Origin: an uncultured Bacilli bacterium
GTDB lineage: Bacteria > Bacillota_I > Bacilli_A > RF39 > UBA660
NCBI GenBank assembly: GCA_947628075.1
Contig: CANQYF010000005.1
Span: forward strand, 1 to 27,934
DNA: 27,934 nucleotides
Reading direction: 5' to 3'
The stretch's first letter is position 1, and each line of letters begins with the position of its first letter. The position numbers were made by a program, and so were the translations under genes. This document shows, piece by piece, positions 17,478 to 25,229 of this stretch. The notes under the pieces are model-generated. The model made no database searches and was not told where the DNA came from. It saw nothing but the letters and a program-made list of their open reading frames with translations.

Positions 17478-18410
17478 TTATAGTCCTTCTTTTTCTAACT
17501 TATAAGTTGTTATATATAAATTTTTATTCGATACATATTCAACTACATATTTATTTTTCTTTTTAACTATTAATATTCCTTCCGTTTTATTATTAGATTT
17601 TTCTTTGATATTTTTATCAATATATTCCATATAAAATTCTATTTGTCCTTTATCTTTAGGCATGTATTCTCTTGCTTTTATTTCTACTACTACAAAAGCA
17701 TTTATTTTATAGTTAAAAAATAATAAATCTATTTTGTATGTTCTATTATCTATTTTTATTTTATATTCATGCCCCAATAAGGCAAACCCTATTCCGAGTT
17801 CAAGAAATTTATTTTCTAACATACTAATTAATAATTTATGTAATACTTTTTCTTCTATATCATTTGCATCTTTATTAGTTTTAATAATTATCGGTTCTTT
17901 TAACATATCACTTAAAGTTAAAGAATAATTATCAGTATTTATTAATTTAATATTTTCTTTATCTGCATAAGAGAGTCTTTCAAAAGATTTGTTTTTTATT
18001 TCGTTACGTAATTCCCTAACTGATAAATTATTTAATATTACTTGATTAATATAATAATTTCGTTCATTTTCGTTTTTAATAGGCAATAAATATCGATAAT
18101 GAGTCCATGACAAAATTCCGCTCAATGAGCGGAATTTTGGAAAACACAAATAAAATTGACGCATATTAAATAATTGAGTTTTTTTATATGCATTACCAAA
18201 TTCTTGTGATAATTTCTCACTCCATTTCTTAATTAAATTATCACCATAATTAGCTCTTTCTGCTCCACCTTGAGCATCTACAATAGATTTACCAATATTC
18301 CAATAAGTTATCAATGTTTCTCTATTATCTTTAATTTTTCTAACATATTTATTTGCTTCTAATTCCGCTATTAGTTCAACTACATTATTATAATTTTTCT
18401 CTTCTATCAT
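17478..18410 (-). CDS. yhcG: YhcG/DUF1016-family PD-(D/E)XK nuclease
   Basis: A 310-residue protein of two domains. The N-terminal DUF1016 helical domain (about 5-155) includes ITYWNIGKSIV, NYGDNLIKKWSEKLSQEFG, MRQFYLCFP and LSWTHYRYLLPI. The C-terminal nuclease domain (about 165-305) has the PD-(D/E)XK core: KIDLLFF (D228), VVVEIKA (E243, K245) and the following KGQIEFYMEYID. Such proteins are often near restriction-modification or mobile loci, and their biological substrate is not established. Here no restriction genes are near; instead a broken copy lies upstream and a start fragment downstream, so this is the surviving member of a tandem array. Codons 91-100 contain a 29-bp palindrome. 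The start at 18410 follows AAGGA contributed by the 3' end of the upstream copy. Confidence 0.92.
   Translation of the reverse strand: MIEEKNYNNVVELIAELEANKYVRKIKDNRETLITYWNIGKSIVDAQGGAERANYGDNLIKKWSEKLSQEFGNAYKKTQLFNMRQFYLCFPKFRSLSGILSWTHYRYLLPIKNENERNYYINQVILNNLSVRELRNEIKNKSFERLSYADKENIKLINTDNYSLTLSDMLKEPIIIKTNKDANDIEEKVLHKLLISMLENKFLELGIGFALLGHEYKIKIDNRTYKIDLLFFNYKINAFVVVEIKAREYMPKDKGQIEFYMEYIDKNIKEKSNNKTEGILIVKKKNKYVVEYVSNKNLYITTYKLEKEGL
17481..17539 (-). repeat. Direct repeat, copy A (yhcG 3' end)
   Basis: A 59-bp stretch covering the last codons of the intact yhcG and its stop. It matches 18416-18474 with two mismatches in an ungapped comparison, marking the 3' ends of two tandem yhcG units. 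Confidence 0.9.
18111..18139. repeat. 29-bp palindrome inside yhcG
   Basis: Two perfect 14-base arms, CAAAATTCCGCTCA (18111-18124) and its complement (18126-18139), around one central base (18125). It encodes K-F-R-S-L-S-G-I-L, with the central base being the first base of the codon for Leu96. It could extrude as a cruciform or form an mRNA hairpin. Confidence 0.95.
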
Positions 18411-18415
18411 TTTTA

Positions 18416-18474
18416 TATTCCTTCTTTTTCTAACTTATAAGTTGTTATATATAAATTTTTATACGATACATATT
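18416..18474 (-). repeat. Direct repeat, copy B (3' end of the broken yhcG copy)
   Basis: Partner of 17481-17539 at an offset of 935 bases, 57 of 59 positions identical. It lies between the intact gene's start codon and the decayed N-terminal part of the upstream copy. Confidence 0.9.
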
Positions 18475-18487
18475 GACCAACTAAATA

Positions 18488-18506
18488 GTGAACACAGTGT
18501 GTTCAC
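18488..18506. repeat. 19-bp palindrome inside the broken yhcG copy
   Basis: Two perfect 9-base arms, GTGAACACA (18488-18496) and its complement (18498-18506), around one central base (18497). It lies at the codon position homologous to the 29-bp palindrome in the intact gene, again centred on the first base of the matching Leu codon, but its sequence is different. Confidence 0.92.
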
Positions 18507-18863
18507 ATTCGGGAATGTTAAGTAAAATTGTCTATAATACATAAGATTTCTTTTCTTATAATTTTTAGCATATTCTTGTGATAATTTCACGCTCCATTTC
18601 TTAATTAAATTATCACCACATTAACTAATAACTTACCTATTTCCCAATTAGTTTTTAAAGTTTCATAGTTATCTTGATATTTTAACGCGATGATTTATTT
18701 CTTTTTCTTCAATTAATTCTAATATTTCATGCATAATATTTTTCTGTCATAAATATTTTCCTCTCAATTATATATGTAGTAACTTTTTTGCCATTTTCCT
18801 TTTTTTCAAAAAAATTTTAAAAAAATATATTATTCATAAAATAATATAAAAGAAAAAATAGCC

Positions 18864-18924
18864 ATTAAAAAATGAGCATATGCTCACTATTCTATTTAAA
18901 CACTATATAATGTATTATATTTTA
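18864..18924 (-). repeat. 61-bp intergenic hairpin element, copy 1 (mnmA terminator)
   Basis: Copy 1 of an element also found at 21053-21113. It contains a perfect palindrome TGAGCATATGCTCA (18873-18886) followed on the minus strand by six T, which would act as the mnmA terminator, and the block TATATAATGTATTATAT (18904-18920), itself a 7-bp inverted repeat around GT. The rest of 18751-18863 is AT-rich with no gene seen. Confidence 0.75.
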
Positions 18925-18951
18925 GTAAAGTAAATCTACATTATAAGATAA

Positions 18952-20046
18952 TTATAAATACCACAATTTTTCATTATTTTTATAAACTTCTTTAATAAAT
19001 CCACAACCTAAACATTCTTCCCCTAAATATAAAACACAAGCTTGACCAGGAGTTACAGATTTTGCTCTACTAGGATATTTAACCATAATTTCATTATTAT
19101 CTAAATATTCTAAAGTAACGGGTACATCTTCTCCCCGATATCTAAATTTAGCAGTACAAAATGCAGGATGAGTTGCACTTATAAAGTTGACATTTTCAAT
19201 TAAACAAGCATCACTATATAAATATTCTTCATCACCAATTGTGACATATAAAATATTTTTCTTAACATCTTTACCACAGACAAAATGTCTTTCGGTATGT
19301 CCAGAAATGCCGACATTTTTTCTTTGACCTATTGTATAATTCATAAGACCTGTATGCTCACCAATAACTTCTCCAGTTTTTACATTGATGATTGGGCCTT
19401 TATTTTCTTTTAAAAAATTTTTAACAAATTTTTGAAAGTTCCTTTCGCCAATAAAACAAATACCTGTTGAATCTTTTTTATCTGCTACAACTAGATTTTG
19501 CTCTTCGGCAATTTTTCTTACCTCACTTTTAAGTAAATGCCCTATTGGAAACATAACATTTTTAAGTTGATCAGGTGTAACATCTGCTAAAAAATAAGTT
19601 TGATCTTTATTTAAATCAACAGCCCGTAATAATCTATTTCCTTCAATTCTAGCATAGTGACCTGTGGCAATATAATCTGCTCCTAATTTTAAAGCTTCTT
19701 TCTTAAATAAATCAAATTTTATATATTTATTACATAACATATCTGGGTTTGGCGTTCGCCCTTTTTCTAATTCATCTAAGAAATATTTGAAAACATAATC
19801 CCAATATTCTTTAATAAAATCAACTCGATATAACGGTATATCTAAAGTTTCACATACTTTTTTTGCATCATTGTAATCTTTCTCTTGAGGACAAATATTA
19901 TCTTCGTTTTGAAAGTCTTCACCATTAATGGCACTATCCCAATTTCGCATAAAAAGAGCTTTTACATTATATCCTTCTTTTTTTAATAAATATGCCGCAA
20001 CTGCACTATCTACTCCACCACTCATGCCAACTACAACTGTTTCCAT
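18952..20046 (-). CDS. mnmA: tRNA-specific 2-thiouridylase
   Basis: Adds the 2-thio group to wobble U34 of tRNA for Lys, Glu and Gln, using ATP and sulfur from a cysteine desulfurase relay. The PP-loop motif VVVGMSGGVDSAVAAYLL is at the N-terminus, FMRNWD and PNPDMLCNKYIKF (catalytic Cys) follow, then ATGHYAR, KDQTYFLADV, DSTGICFIGERNFQ (second catalytic Cys) and YTIGQRKNVGISG. The C-terminal beta domain ends with LYLGEECLGCGFI. I choose the ATG at 20046 (METVVVGMSGG) because AAGGTG precedes it; the longer form overlaps holA. This gives 364 residues, normal length. It is 14 bases after holA and is followed by a hairpin terminator. Confidence 0.97.
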   Translation of the reverse strand: METVVVGMSGGVDSAVAAYLLKKEGYNVKALFMRNWDSAINGEDFQNEDNICPQEKDYNDAKKVCETLDIPLYRVDFIKEYWDYVFKYFLDELEKGRTPNPDMLCNKYIKFDLFKKEALKLGADYIATGHYARIEGNRLLRAVDLNKDQTYFLADVTPDQLKNVMFPIGHLLKSEVRKIAEEQNLVVADKKDSTGICFIGERNFQKFVKNFLKENKGPIINVKTGEVIGEHTGLMNYTIGQRKNVGISGHTERHFVCGKDVKKNILYVTIGDEEYLYSDACLIENVNFISATHPAFCTAKFRYRGEDVPVTLEYLDNNEIMVKYPSRAKSVTPGQACVLYLGEECLGCGFIKEVYKNNEKLWYL

Positions 20047-20060
20047 TTTATTCACCTTCT

Positions 20061-21017
20061 TTACACACATAAATTCATAATATAATTTAATAAGATTTCA
20101 TCTTTACTAATTAAGCCACTTTTACATTGATAATCTAACTCACTTAAACAGACAATTTCTGCTTTTATTTCGTCTTTATTATATAATCGTAAATTACCTT
20201 TAACTTTATCAAGTTGCCAATCAGCTAATTTTAAATTACTTAAAATTTCTTTTCTATTATATTTATTTTCTTCATAAAGTAAAGTACTTAACATTAATTT
20301 ATACTCCCTATAAATAAGCGCAATTATAACTGTCGGTTCTATTTTTAAAATTTTTGCTTCTTCTAAATATTTTAAGGAATTATCCAAATCTCTAGATATT
20401 ATACTATCTACTAGACGAAAATTATTTTCAGAAATGGTTTTACTTACTAAATGAATAACATCTTCTTCTTTTATTTCTTGTGGTTTCTCATAATAGATAA
20501 ATATTTTATTTAATTCATTTACTGCTAAATCAAAATTACCAAGGGAATTATTAATTATATACCATAATACTTTATCTTGACATTTAAATCCATGACTTAT
20601 AACAATCTTATTTAATTCATTTTTCATATCAGTTTTAGTCATACTTGGACTAATAATAACATTATTTTTTTCATTTAACATATGATAAACTTTTTTTCTA
20701 GTATCAGCTTTACCATTTAAAATAAATATTAATTTAGTATTTTTATTTTCAGAATCTAAATATTTACATAACTTTTCACAATCTTCTTTACTTTTTTGAG
20801 TTTCATCTTTTTTATTAAGGGAAAAAAACTTGGCATTTCTAACAATAATACATTTCTTATCATCAAACATTGAAAAATAAGACGCTTCTTCTAAAACTTC
20901 ATCAAGATTGTTTTCTTCCATATTAAAAGTAATAACATTAGCTATGCCATTTTTTAAACTATCTAAAGTTTTATTAATAAAATAAATTGTATCACTAATA
21001 ATTAAATATGTATTCAT
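20061..21017 (-). CDS. holA: DNA polymerase III delta subunit
   Basis: The clamp-loader subunit that opens the sliding clamp. It is 318 residues, about the usual length, with an AAA+-like N-terminal domain (TYLIISDTIYFINKTLD, FSMFDDKKCIIVRNAKFF), a middle region (LIFILNGKADTRKKVYHML) and a helical collar domain (NNSLGNFDLAVNELNKIF; SENNFRLVDSIISRDLDNSLKYLEEA). Sequence is divergent but fits HolA, and the position after comEA-comEC is the standard Firmicute arrangement. No clear Shine-Dalgarno sequence is visible; a promoter whose start would fall at about the A of the ATG suggests a leaderless message. It is transcribed with mnmA. Confidence 0.9.
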   Translation of the reverse strand: MNTYLIISDTIYFINKTLDSLKNGIANVITFNMEENNLDEVLEEASYFSMFDDKKCIIVRNAKFFSLNKKDETQKSKEDCEKLCKYLDSENKNTKLIFILNGKADTRKKVYHMLNEKNNVIISPSMTKTDMKNELNKIVISHGFKCQDKVLWYIINNSLGNFDLAVNELNKIFIYYEKPQEIKEEDVIHLVSKTISENNFRLVDSIISRDLDNSLKYLEEAKILKIEPTVIIALIYREYKLMLSTLLYEENKYNRKEILSNLKLADWQLDKVKGNLRLYNKDEIKAEIVCLSELDYQCKSGLISKDEILLNYIMNLCV

Positions 21018-21023
21018 ATGATT

Positions 21024-21052
21024 ATTATCTCATAAATTATTAATAACAGCAA
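21024..21052 (-). promoter_or_regulatory. Promoter of holA-mnmA, possibly leaderless
   Basis: TTGCTG (21047-21052), 17 bases, GATAAT (21024-21029) with an extended TG. Only 6 bases separate the -10 box from the holA ATG (21017), so transcription would begin at or next to the start codon. Confidence 0.6.
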
Positions 21053-21113
21053 ATTAAAAAAGAGTGTGCACTCTTTTTCTATATATTAACATTATATAAT
21101 GTATTATATCTTA
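21053..21113 (-). repeat. 61-bp intergenic hairpin element, copy 2 (comEC terminator)
   Basis: Same length as copy 1 at 18864-18924 and aligned without gaps. The first 9 bases and the TATATAATGTATTATAT block (21093-21109) are identical, while the hairpin differs: AAAAAGAGTG (21057-21066) and its complement (21069-21078). On the minus strand the stem runs into T residues, so it can terminate comEC transcription just before the holA promoter. Confidence 0.75.
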
Positions 21114-21151
21114 TGATAAACATAGTTATTTGGATAGTTAGATTATCTAAA

Positions 21152-23167
21152 TTAAGGGGCATAAGTTTTTAATTTATATTGATTTTTATAAATTTTTACT
21201 CTAATTGTACCATTCAAATCCGTTCTATATAATTTATAATTTTTTAATGTTTTTAAAACTTCTTCTTTTGGATGACCATACCGATTATTTTGACCAACGG
21301 AGATAATAGAAATATCGGGCTGAATTTTTTCTATAAAATTTTCTCCCGTGGAAGTGTTACTTCCATGATGACCAATTTTTAAAAAGTTAACTTGGAGATT
21401 ATAATCGCTAATTAACTTATTTTCTATTTCTTTTGGAGCATCACCCATCATCAAGAAATTATAATTATTAATATTCATATAAGTAATAATACTACTATAA
21501 TTTTCATCATCACTTAAATAATCATTGATATTTTGAAAATTAAAATATTTACTTTTATAATTCTTGACAACGTTTCCTTCCTTTTCAATAAACGTTTCTA
21601 AACTATTTTTCTTATTGTTATTTAATATTATATTTTTTATTTTAAATTTTTCTAAATAATTTAATGCTTCTTTACCATGATCGGCATCACCATGCGTAAT
21701 AATTAATAAATCAATTTTATTAATACCCAAGCTTTTTAAAAACAAAATGACATTATCAGAAACATGATAATCACTATTTACCGCACCACCTGTATCAATC
21801 ATAATTACTTCGTTTTTTCTTGGACTTATAAACACACTACTATCGCCCTGACCAACATCTAAAAAATAAACATAATAATTATTATCTAATTTAGGAAGAA
21901 AATAGTTAATACTTATTAAAGCTCCCAATAAATATAAAAATTTCTTTCTTTTAAACCTATAATATAATAATAAAATTAAATAATAAAATATAATAAATAG
22001 AAATGGCATTTTAGGCACTACTATATTTATTCCTAATTTTATTAATAAATTATTAGTAACTTCTAATAATAAAATAAATATTTTTAAAATAGGAGCTAAA
22101 AAAGGAATTAAAAAAGTTAAAATACTTAAAGGAAATATAATTAGGGATATTAAAGGAACATAAAAAATATTTAAGAAGATACTTAATAAATTAATCTCAT
22201 AATTTAAATTTATGGTAATAGGCATACTTACTATAAATGATAATAAACTTATCTTAAATATTTTTATAACATAATTACCAGTAATAGAAGAAGATTTAAG
22301 CATAATTGCAAGTGTAATTAAAAACGAATATTGAAATCCACTATTAAATATCATAAAAGGATTATATATTAATATTATAAAAGCAGTTAAAAATAATATT
22401 TTTTGATTATCTAATTTAATATTTAATAAATCTAATATGTTTTTGAGAATATAAAAAATAGTTGCTCGCATAACAGAAGCTGAAAAACCAGTTAAAAACA
22501 TGAAATAAAATAAAGTAAGCATTATAATTATTGTTTTTCCTTTTAATTTATTTAATAGTTTATTCATTATCAAAATTATTAAACTAATATGCATACCGGA
22601 TATTGCAAATAAATGCCAAATACCATTACTACGATAAGTATTATATAATTCACTATCTAAATAATTTTTATCTCCTAAGATAAATAAATTAAAATACGGT
22701 TTTATTTTAGAATCACTTGCATTAATGCGATTAATAATTTTATTTTTAATTTTATAAAAAATATTTTCTTTACCAATTACTTTAATATTTAAAATACTAT
22801 AACTTAAATAAATATGATTTCGATATAAGTATTTTTTATAATTAAAAGTATTAGGAATTGTATTATTTTTAAGTTCTTTAATTTTTCCAGTTACGATAAC
22901 TTTTTTGCCTAATAAATCAGTAAACTTCTCTTTTGTATAAAATGTACAATTTACTTTTTCATTATCTACTTTTAATACAAAAGAAATTTTATCCTCTTGA
23001 TAATTTATATCAATAATATATCCTTCTAAAACATCACTATTATCTAAATTAGTTTCATATTTAATTAAAATGGTTGTAATAAAAATATATATCGTAATAA
23101 ATATTAAAAGAAAAAGATAAAAATATTTAGACTGTAATATAACTTTTAATTTTTGCAAATAAAGCAT
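21152..23167 (-). CDS. comEC: DNA uptake channel protein ComEC/Rec2
   Basis: The inner-membrane channel for single-stranded DNA in natural transformation. Order: short N-terminal hydrophobic segments, a soluble OB-like region (DVLEGYIIDINYQEDKISFVLK; GKKVIVTGKIKEL), the Competence domain with many helices (GIWHLFAISGMHISLIILIM; FSASVMRATIFYIL), and a C-terminal metallo-beta-lactamase-like domain (YVYFLDVGQGDSSVF; IITHGDADHG; LKIGHHGSNTSTGENF; VGQNNRYGHP). The metal-binding HxHxDH-type motif appears as HGDADH. About 671 residues, near the usual size. I prefer the ATG at 23167 to a GTG at 23179; either overlaps the end of comEA in another frame. Together with comEA it suggests transformation or DNA scavenging; pilus genes are not in this window. 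Confidence 0.94.
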   Translation of the reverse strand: MLYLQKLKVILQSKYFYLFLLIFITIYIFITTILIKYETNLDNSDVLEGYIIDINYQEDKISFVLKVDNEKVNCTFYTKEKFTDLLGKKVIVTGKIKELKNNTIPNTFNYKKYLYRNHIYLSYSILNIKVIGKENIFYKIKNKIINRINASDSKIKPYFNLFILGDKNYLDSELYNTYRSNGIWHLFAISGMHISLIILIMNKLLNKLKGKTIIIMLTLFYFMFLTGFSASVMRATIFYILKNILDLLNIKLDNQKILFLTAFIILIYNPFMIFNSGFQYSFLITLAIMLKSSSITGNYVIKIFKISLLSFIVSMPITINLNYEINLLSIFLNIFYVPLISLIIFPLSILTFLIPFLAPILKIFILLLEVTNNLLIKLGINIVVPKMPFLFIIFYYLILLLYYRFKRKKFLYLLGALISINYFLPKLDNNYYVYFLDVGQGDSSVFISPRKNEVIMIDTGGAVNSDYHVSDNVILFLKSLGINKIDLLIITHGDADHGKEALNYLEKFKIKNIILNNNKKNSLETFIEKEGNVVKNYKSKYFNFQNINDYLSDDENYSSIITYMNINNYNFLMMGDAPKEIENKLISDYNLQVNFLKIGHHGSNTSTGENFIEKIQPDISIISVGQNNRYGHPKEEVLKTLKNYKLYRTDLNGTIRVKIYKNQYKLKTYAP

Positions 23168-23870
23168 CGCCAATTCCACTTACATTTTTTATTTCTTCAA
23201 TATTTTTAAAATTACCATTTTTAGTCCGATATTCAATTATACTCTTAGCTTTAGCTTCACCAATACCAGTAATTGTTGTTAATTCATTTATACTGGCAGT
23301 ATTAATATTTACTAATTTGTCTTTGGTATCATTATTTAAAGCGCCAGTATCTGTATTTGTATTAGTATCTTTTGTGGCTTCTATCTCGCTACTTTTGGCA
23401 TCTAGACAACTTGATATATCATATGTTGGACATTTACAAGGTTCTTTCACTATTTTAACGCTAGTATTTTTTGATTTGTATTCGCTATTAGTATAAACAT
23501 AAATTACTAATTCATCATTCACTTTCCTACTTAAATTAATATTTTTAGTATAAGCGTCTTTTTGAAAACCACCAGCTAAAGCGATAATATCATTAATAAC
23601 ATAACCATTAGATACTTTAAAAACACCTGGACTATTTACAGCTCCTTTTACTTCCACATAAATATCGTTTTTTTCTTCTTCCTTAGTATTATTTTCGACA
23701 TTGGGTTTAAGAGCTAAGCTGTTTTCATCTTTACAAGTATTCATTTCACAAAGATTATTTACAGTATAAAAAATAAGATAGCCAACGCCAACACATAAAC
23801 ACAAATTTAAAACAATATTTAGACAAACTAATGGACCTGTATTATTTTTAATAAAATTTAAAAAATTCAT
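23127..23870 (-). CDS. comEA: Competence DNA receptor ComEA
   Basis: A membrane-anchored DNA-binding protein that delivers DNA to ComEC. One N-terminal membrane helix (about 14-38) precedes a low-complexity linker, an SLBB/beta-grasp domain (IYVEVKGAVNSPGVFKVSNG; IIALAGGF; LSRKVNDELVIYV), a Cys-containing linker (CKCPTYDISSC) and a C-terminal helix-hairpin-helix pair (VNINTASINELTTITGIGEAKAKSII). The start at 23870 has a full AAAGGAGG seven bases upstream; the outer TTG at 23888 lacks one. That gives 247 residues. The start codon and part of the Shine-Dalgarno sit inside a long inverted repeat. It overlaps comEC by about 40 bases. Confidence 0.95.
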   Translation of the reverse strand: MNFLNFIKNNTGPLVCLNIVLNLCLCVGVGYLIFYTVNNLCEMNTCKDENSLALKPNVENNTKEEEKNDIYVEVKGAVNSPGVFKVSNGYVINDIIALAGGFQKDAYTKNINLSRKVNDELVIYVYTNSEYKSKNTSVKIVKEPCKCPTYDISSCLDAKSSEIEATKDTNTNTDTGALNNDTKDKLVNINTASINELTTITGIGEAKAKSIIEYRTKNGNFKNIEEIKNVSGIGDALFAKIKSYITV

Positions 23871-23917
23871 AAAATTTCCTCCTTTCAAAAATATATATTG
23901 AGGAATTTTATGAATTT
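23863..23917 (-). promoter_or_regulatory. Inverted repeat burying the comEA start codon and RBS
   Basis: The plus-strand arm 23863-23881 (19 bases) pairs with 23900-23917 (18 bases), perfect except for one bulged base, around an 18-base loop. In the mRNA the downstream arm contains GAGG of the Shine-Dalgarno sequence and the ATG (23868-23870). A T-rich stretch follows the downstream arm, so it may also act as a terminator or attenuator after ftsW. Confidence 0.8.
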
Positions 23918-23939
23918 CCTTTTTTTTAATTAAATTTTT

Positions 23940-25109
23940 TTATTTAGATACCAATTTTTGAACTTCTAATTTATATTTAGTCATTTTATTTTCGTAAGAT
24001 ATTCTTTCACAGACAAAAACCATCGCAACAAAATTAATTGTAGAAGAACCACCATAGCTTAATAAAGGAAGCGGTACTCCTGTTAAAGGTAATATAGCTA
24101 ACATTCCGCATAAATTAATAATTATATGGAATGTAAAAAACCAAAATGTTCCATAAGCCAAAATAGAGTTCCGAAGATTATATGACTCTTTAGCAATTTT
24201 TAAAAGTCGATATAATAAAATAGCATATAATATTAAAACGCCAATTCCGGTAAGTAAACCTAATTCTTCAACTAAAACAGCAAAGATAAAATCGGTATGA
24301 CTTTCCGGTAAATATAAATATTTTTGTGTACTATTACCAATTCCTGTTCCTAATAAGCCCCCATTATTTATAGCAATAAAGCCATTACAAACTTGATAAC
24401 CAGTATCTTCTTTATATCTTTGGCATGGATTTTTAAAATTAAAACGTTGCATTTGCGTACTATTTAAAATTTCAGCTCCACTATTTAATAATACAATGCC
24501 TCCTATTGCTAAACCGATACCTAAAATCATTATTATTTTAGGGAGATTACTTTTTTTAATCGGAATGCTTATAAAAATACAAAAGGCGATTGCCAAAAGA
24601 ATGGCGGCACTACCAAAGTCTGGTTGCATTAAAATAAGTAAACCAATTATCGCCGCAAATGAGATGGGAATTAAATATAAATAAATATTATTTACATTTT
24701 TTTTAATTAAAGTATTATATGATGTTGCCATAAAAATAATCAAAAATGATTTTGCAAATTCGGATGGTTGAATAGCAAAGCCAGTACCGGGAATATAAAA
24801 CCAACTTTGGGCATGATTTGTAATCTTACCATAAAATAAAAGTAAAATTAAGACAGCTATAATACCTATCATTGATAATAAAGAAAATGACTTATACCAT
24901 TTTGTAGGAATGTATAATATAACAAGACCACCTAAAAATGAGATTAGAAAAAATAATAGTTGTCTTATAAAAAAATGAGTTGGTGATAAGTTATATCTCA
25001 AGTTAGCGACAGCAAAAGATGAAGAAAAAACCATAATAAGACCAATACTGCATAAGAGTATTGTAACAATTAATAAAGGTTTATCAATTTTAGATAGTAT
25101 TTTTTTCAT
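23940..25109 (-). CDS. ftsW: FtsW/RodA/SpoVE-family peptidoglycan polymerase, FtsW-like
   Basis: A SEDS-family glycosyltransferase polymerising lipid II in the membrane, working with a class B penicillin-binding protein. About ten helices are visible. Family motifs: MVFSSSFAVA near the N-terminus, IPGTGFAIQPSEFAKSF, QPDFGSAAILLAIAF, LPESHTDFIFAVLVEELG and the C-terminal VPLPLLSYGGSSTI. I choose the ATG at 25109 (MKKILSKIDKP, 389 residues), as the upstream extension is atypical. The outer loop before GYQV reads NPCQRYKEDTGYQVC, with two Cys that could pair. The LPESHTDFIFA form favours FtsW or SpoVE over RodA. It is divergent from the YjcZ-like gene and lies upstream of comEA. Confidence 0.9.
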   Translation of the reverse strand: MKKILSKIDKPLLIVTILLCSIGLIMVFSSSFAVANLRYNLSPTHFFIRQLLFFLISFLGGLVILYIPTKWYKSFSLLSMIGIIAVLILLLFYGKITNHAQSWFYIPGTGFAIQPSEFAKSFLIIFMATSYNTLIKKNVNNIYLYLIPISFAAIIGLLILMQPDFGSAAILLAIAFCIFISIPIKKSNLPKIIMILGIGLAIGGIVLLNSGAEILNSTQMQRFNFKNPCQRYKEDTGYQVCNGFIAINNGGLLGTGIGNSTQKYLYLPESHTDFIFAVLVEELGLLTGIGVLILYAILLYRLLKIAKESYNLRNSILAYGTFWFFTFHIIINLCGMLAILPLTGVPLPLLSYGGSSTINFVAMVFVCERISYENKMTKYKLEVQKLVSK

Positions 25110-25200
25110 AATATCCACTATTACTATAATATCATAAATTATTAAACTAACCAATAAATTATCATTTTTTATTGTCAAAATATGACTATGATTAATAAAA

Positions 25201-25206
25201 TATAAT
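25201..25206 (+). promoter_or_regulatory. -10 box for the YjcZ-like gene
   Basis: TATAAT at 25201-25206, about 24 bases before the ATG and just ahead of AAAGGAGGT. No matching -35 is visible at 16-18 bases, which would fit an alternative sigma factor, but this is weak. Confidence 0.4.
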
Positions 25207-25229
25207 AGATACATAAAGGAGGTATAATA

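Larger units (their letters stand above)
18416..18750 (-). pseudogene. Decayed second copy of the YhcG/DUF1016 nuclease gene
   Basis: Reading the minus strand from an ATG at 18750 (good GAGAGGA upstream), pieces of the DUF1016 N-terminal domain appear in shifted frames: HEILELIEEKE, then YQDNYETLKTNWEIGKLLVN, then GDNLIKKWSVKLSQEYAKNYKK and YYRQFYLTFPNVNTLCSLFSW. These align with the intact neighbour (GDNLIKKWSEKLSQEFG, MRQFYLCFPKFRSLSGILSW), but at clearly paralogous rather than identical level. An internal deletion then joins this directly to the last roughly 20 codons of the gene, out of frame, so the whole nuclease domain is missing. At least two frameshifts and a small deletion (residues matching AQGGAERANY) are also present. 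It cannot make a working enzyme. Confidence 0.88.

Noticed and set aside
17378..18951. A complete type I restriction-modification locus around yhcG
   Set aside because: No hsdR, hsdM or hsdS sequence is visible; the surroundings consist of yhcG remnants only.
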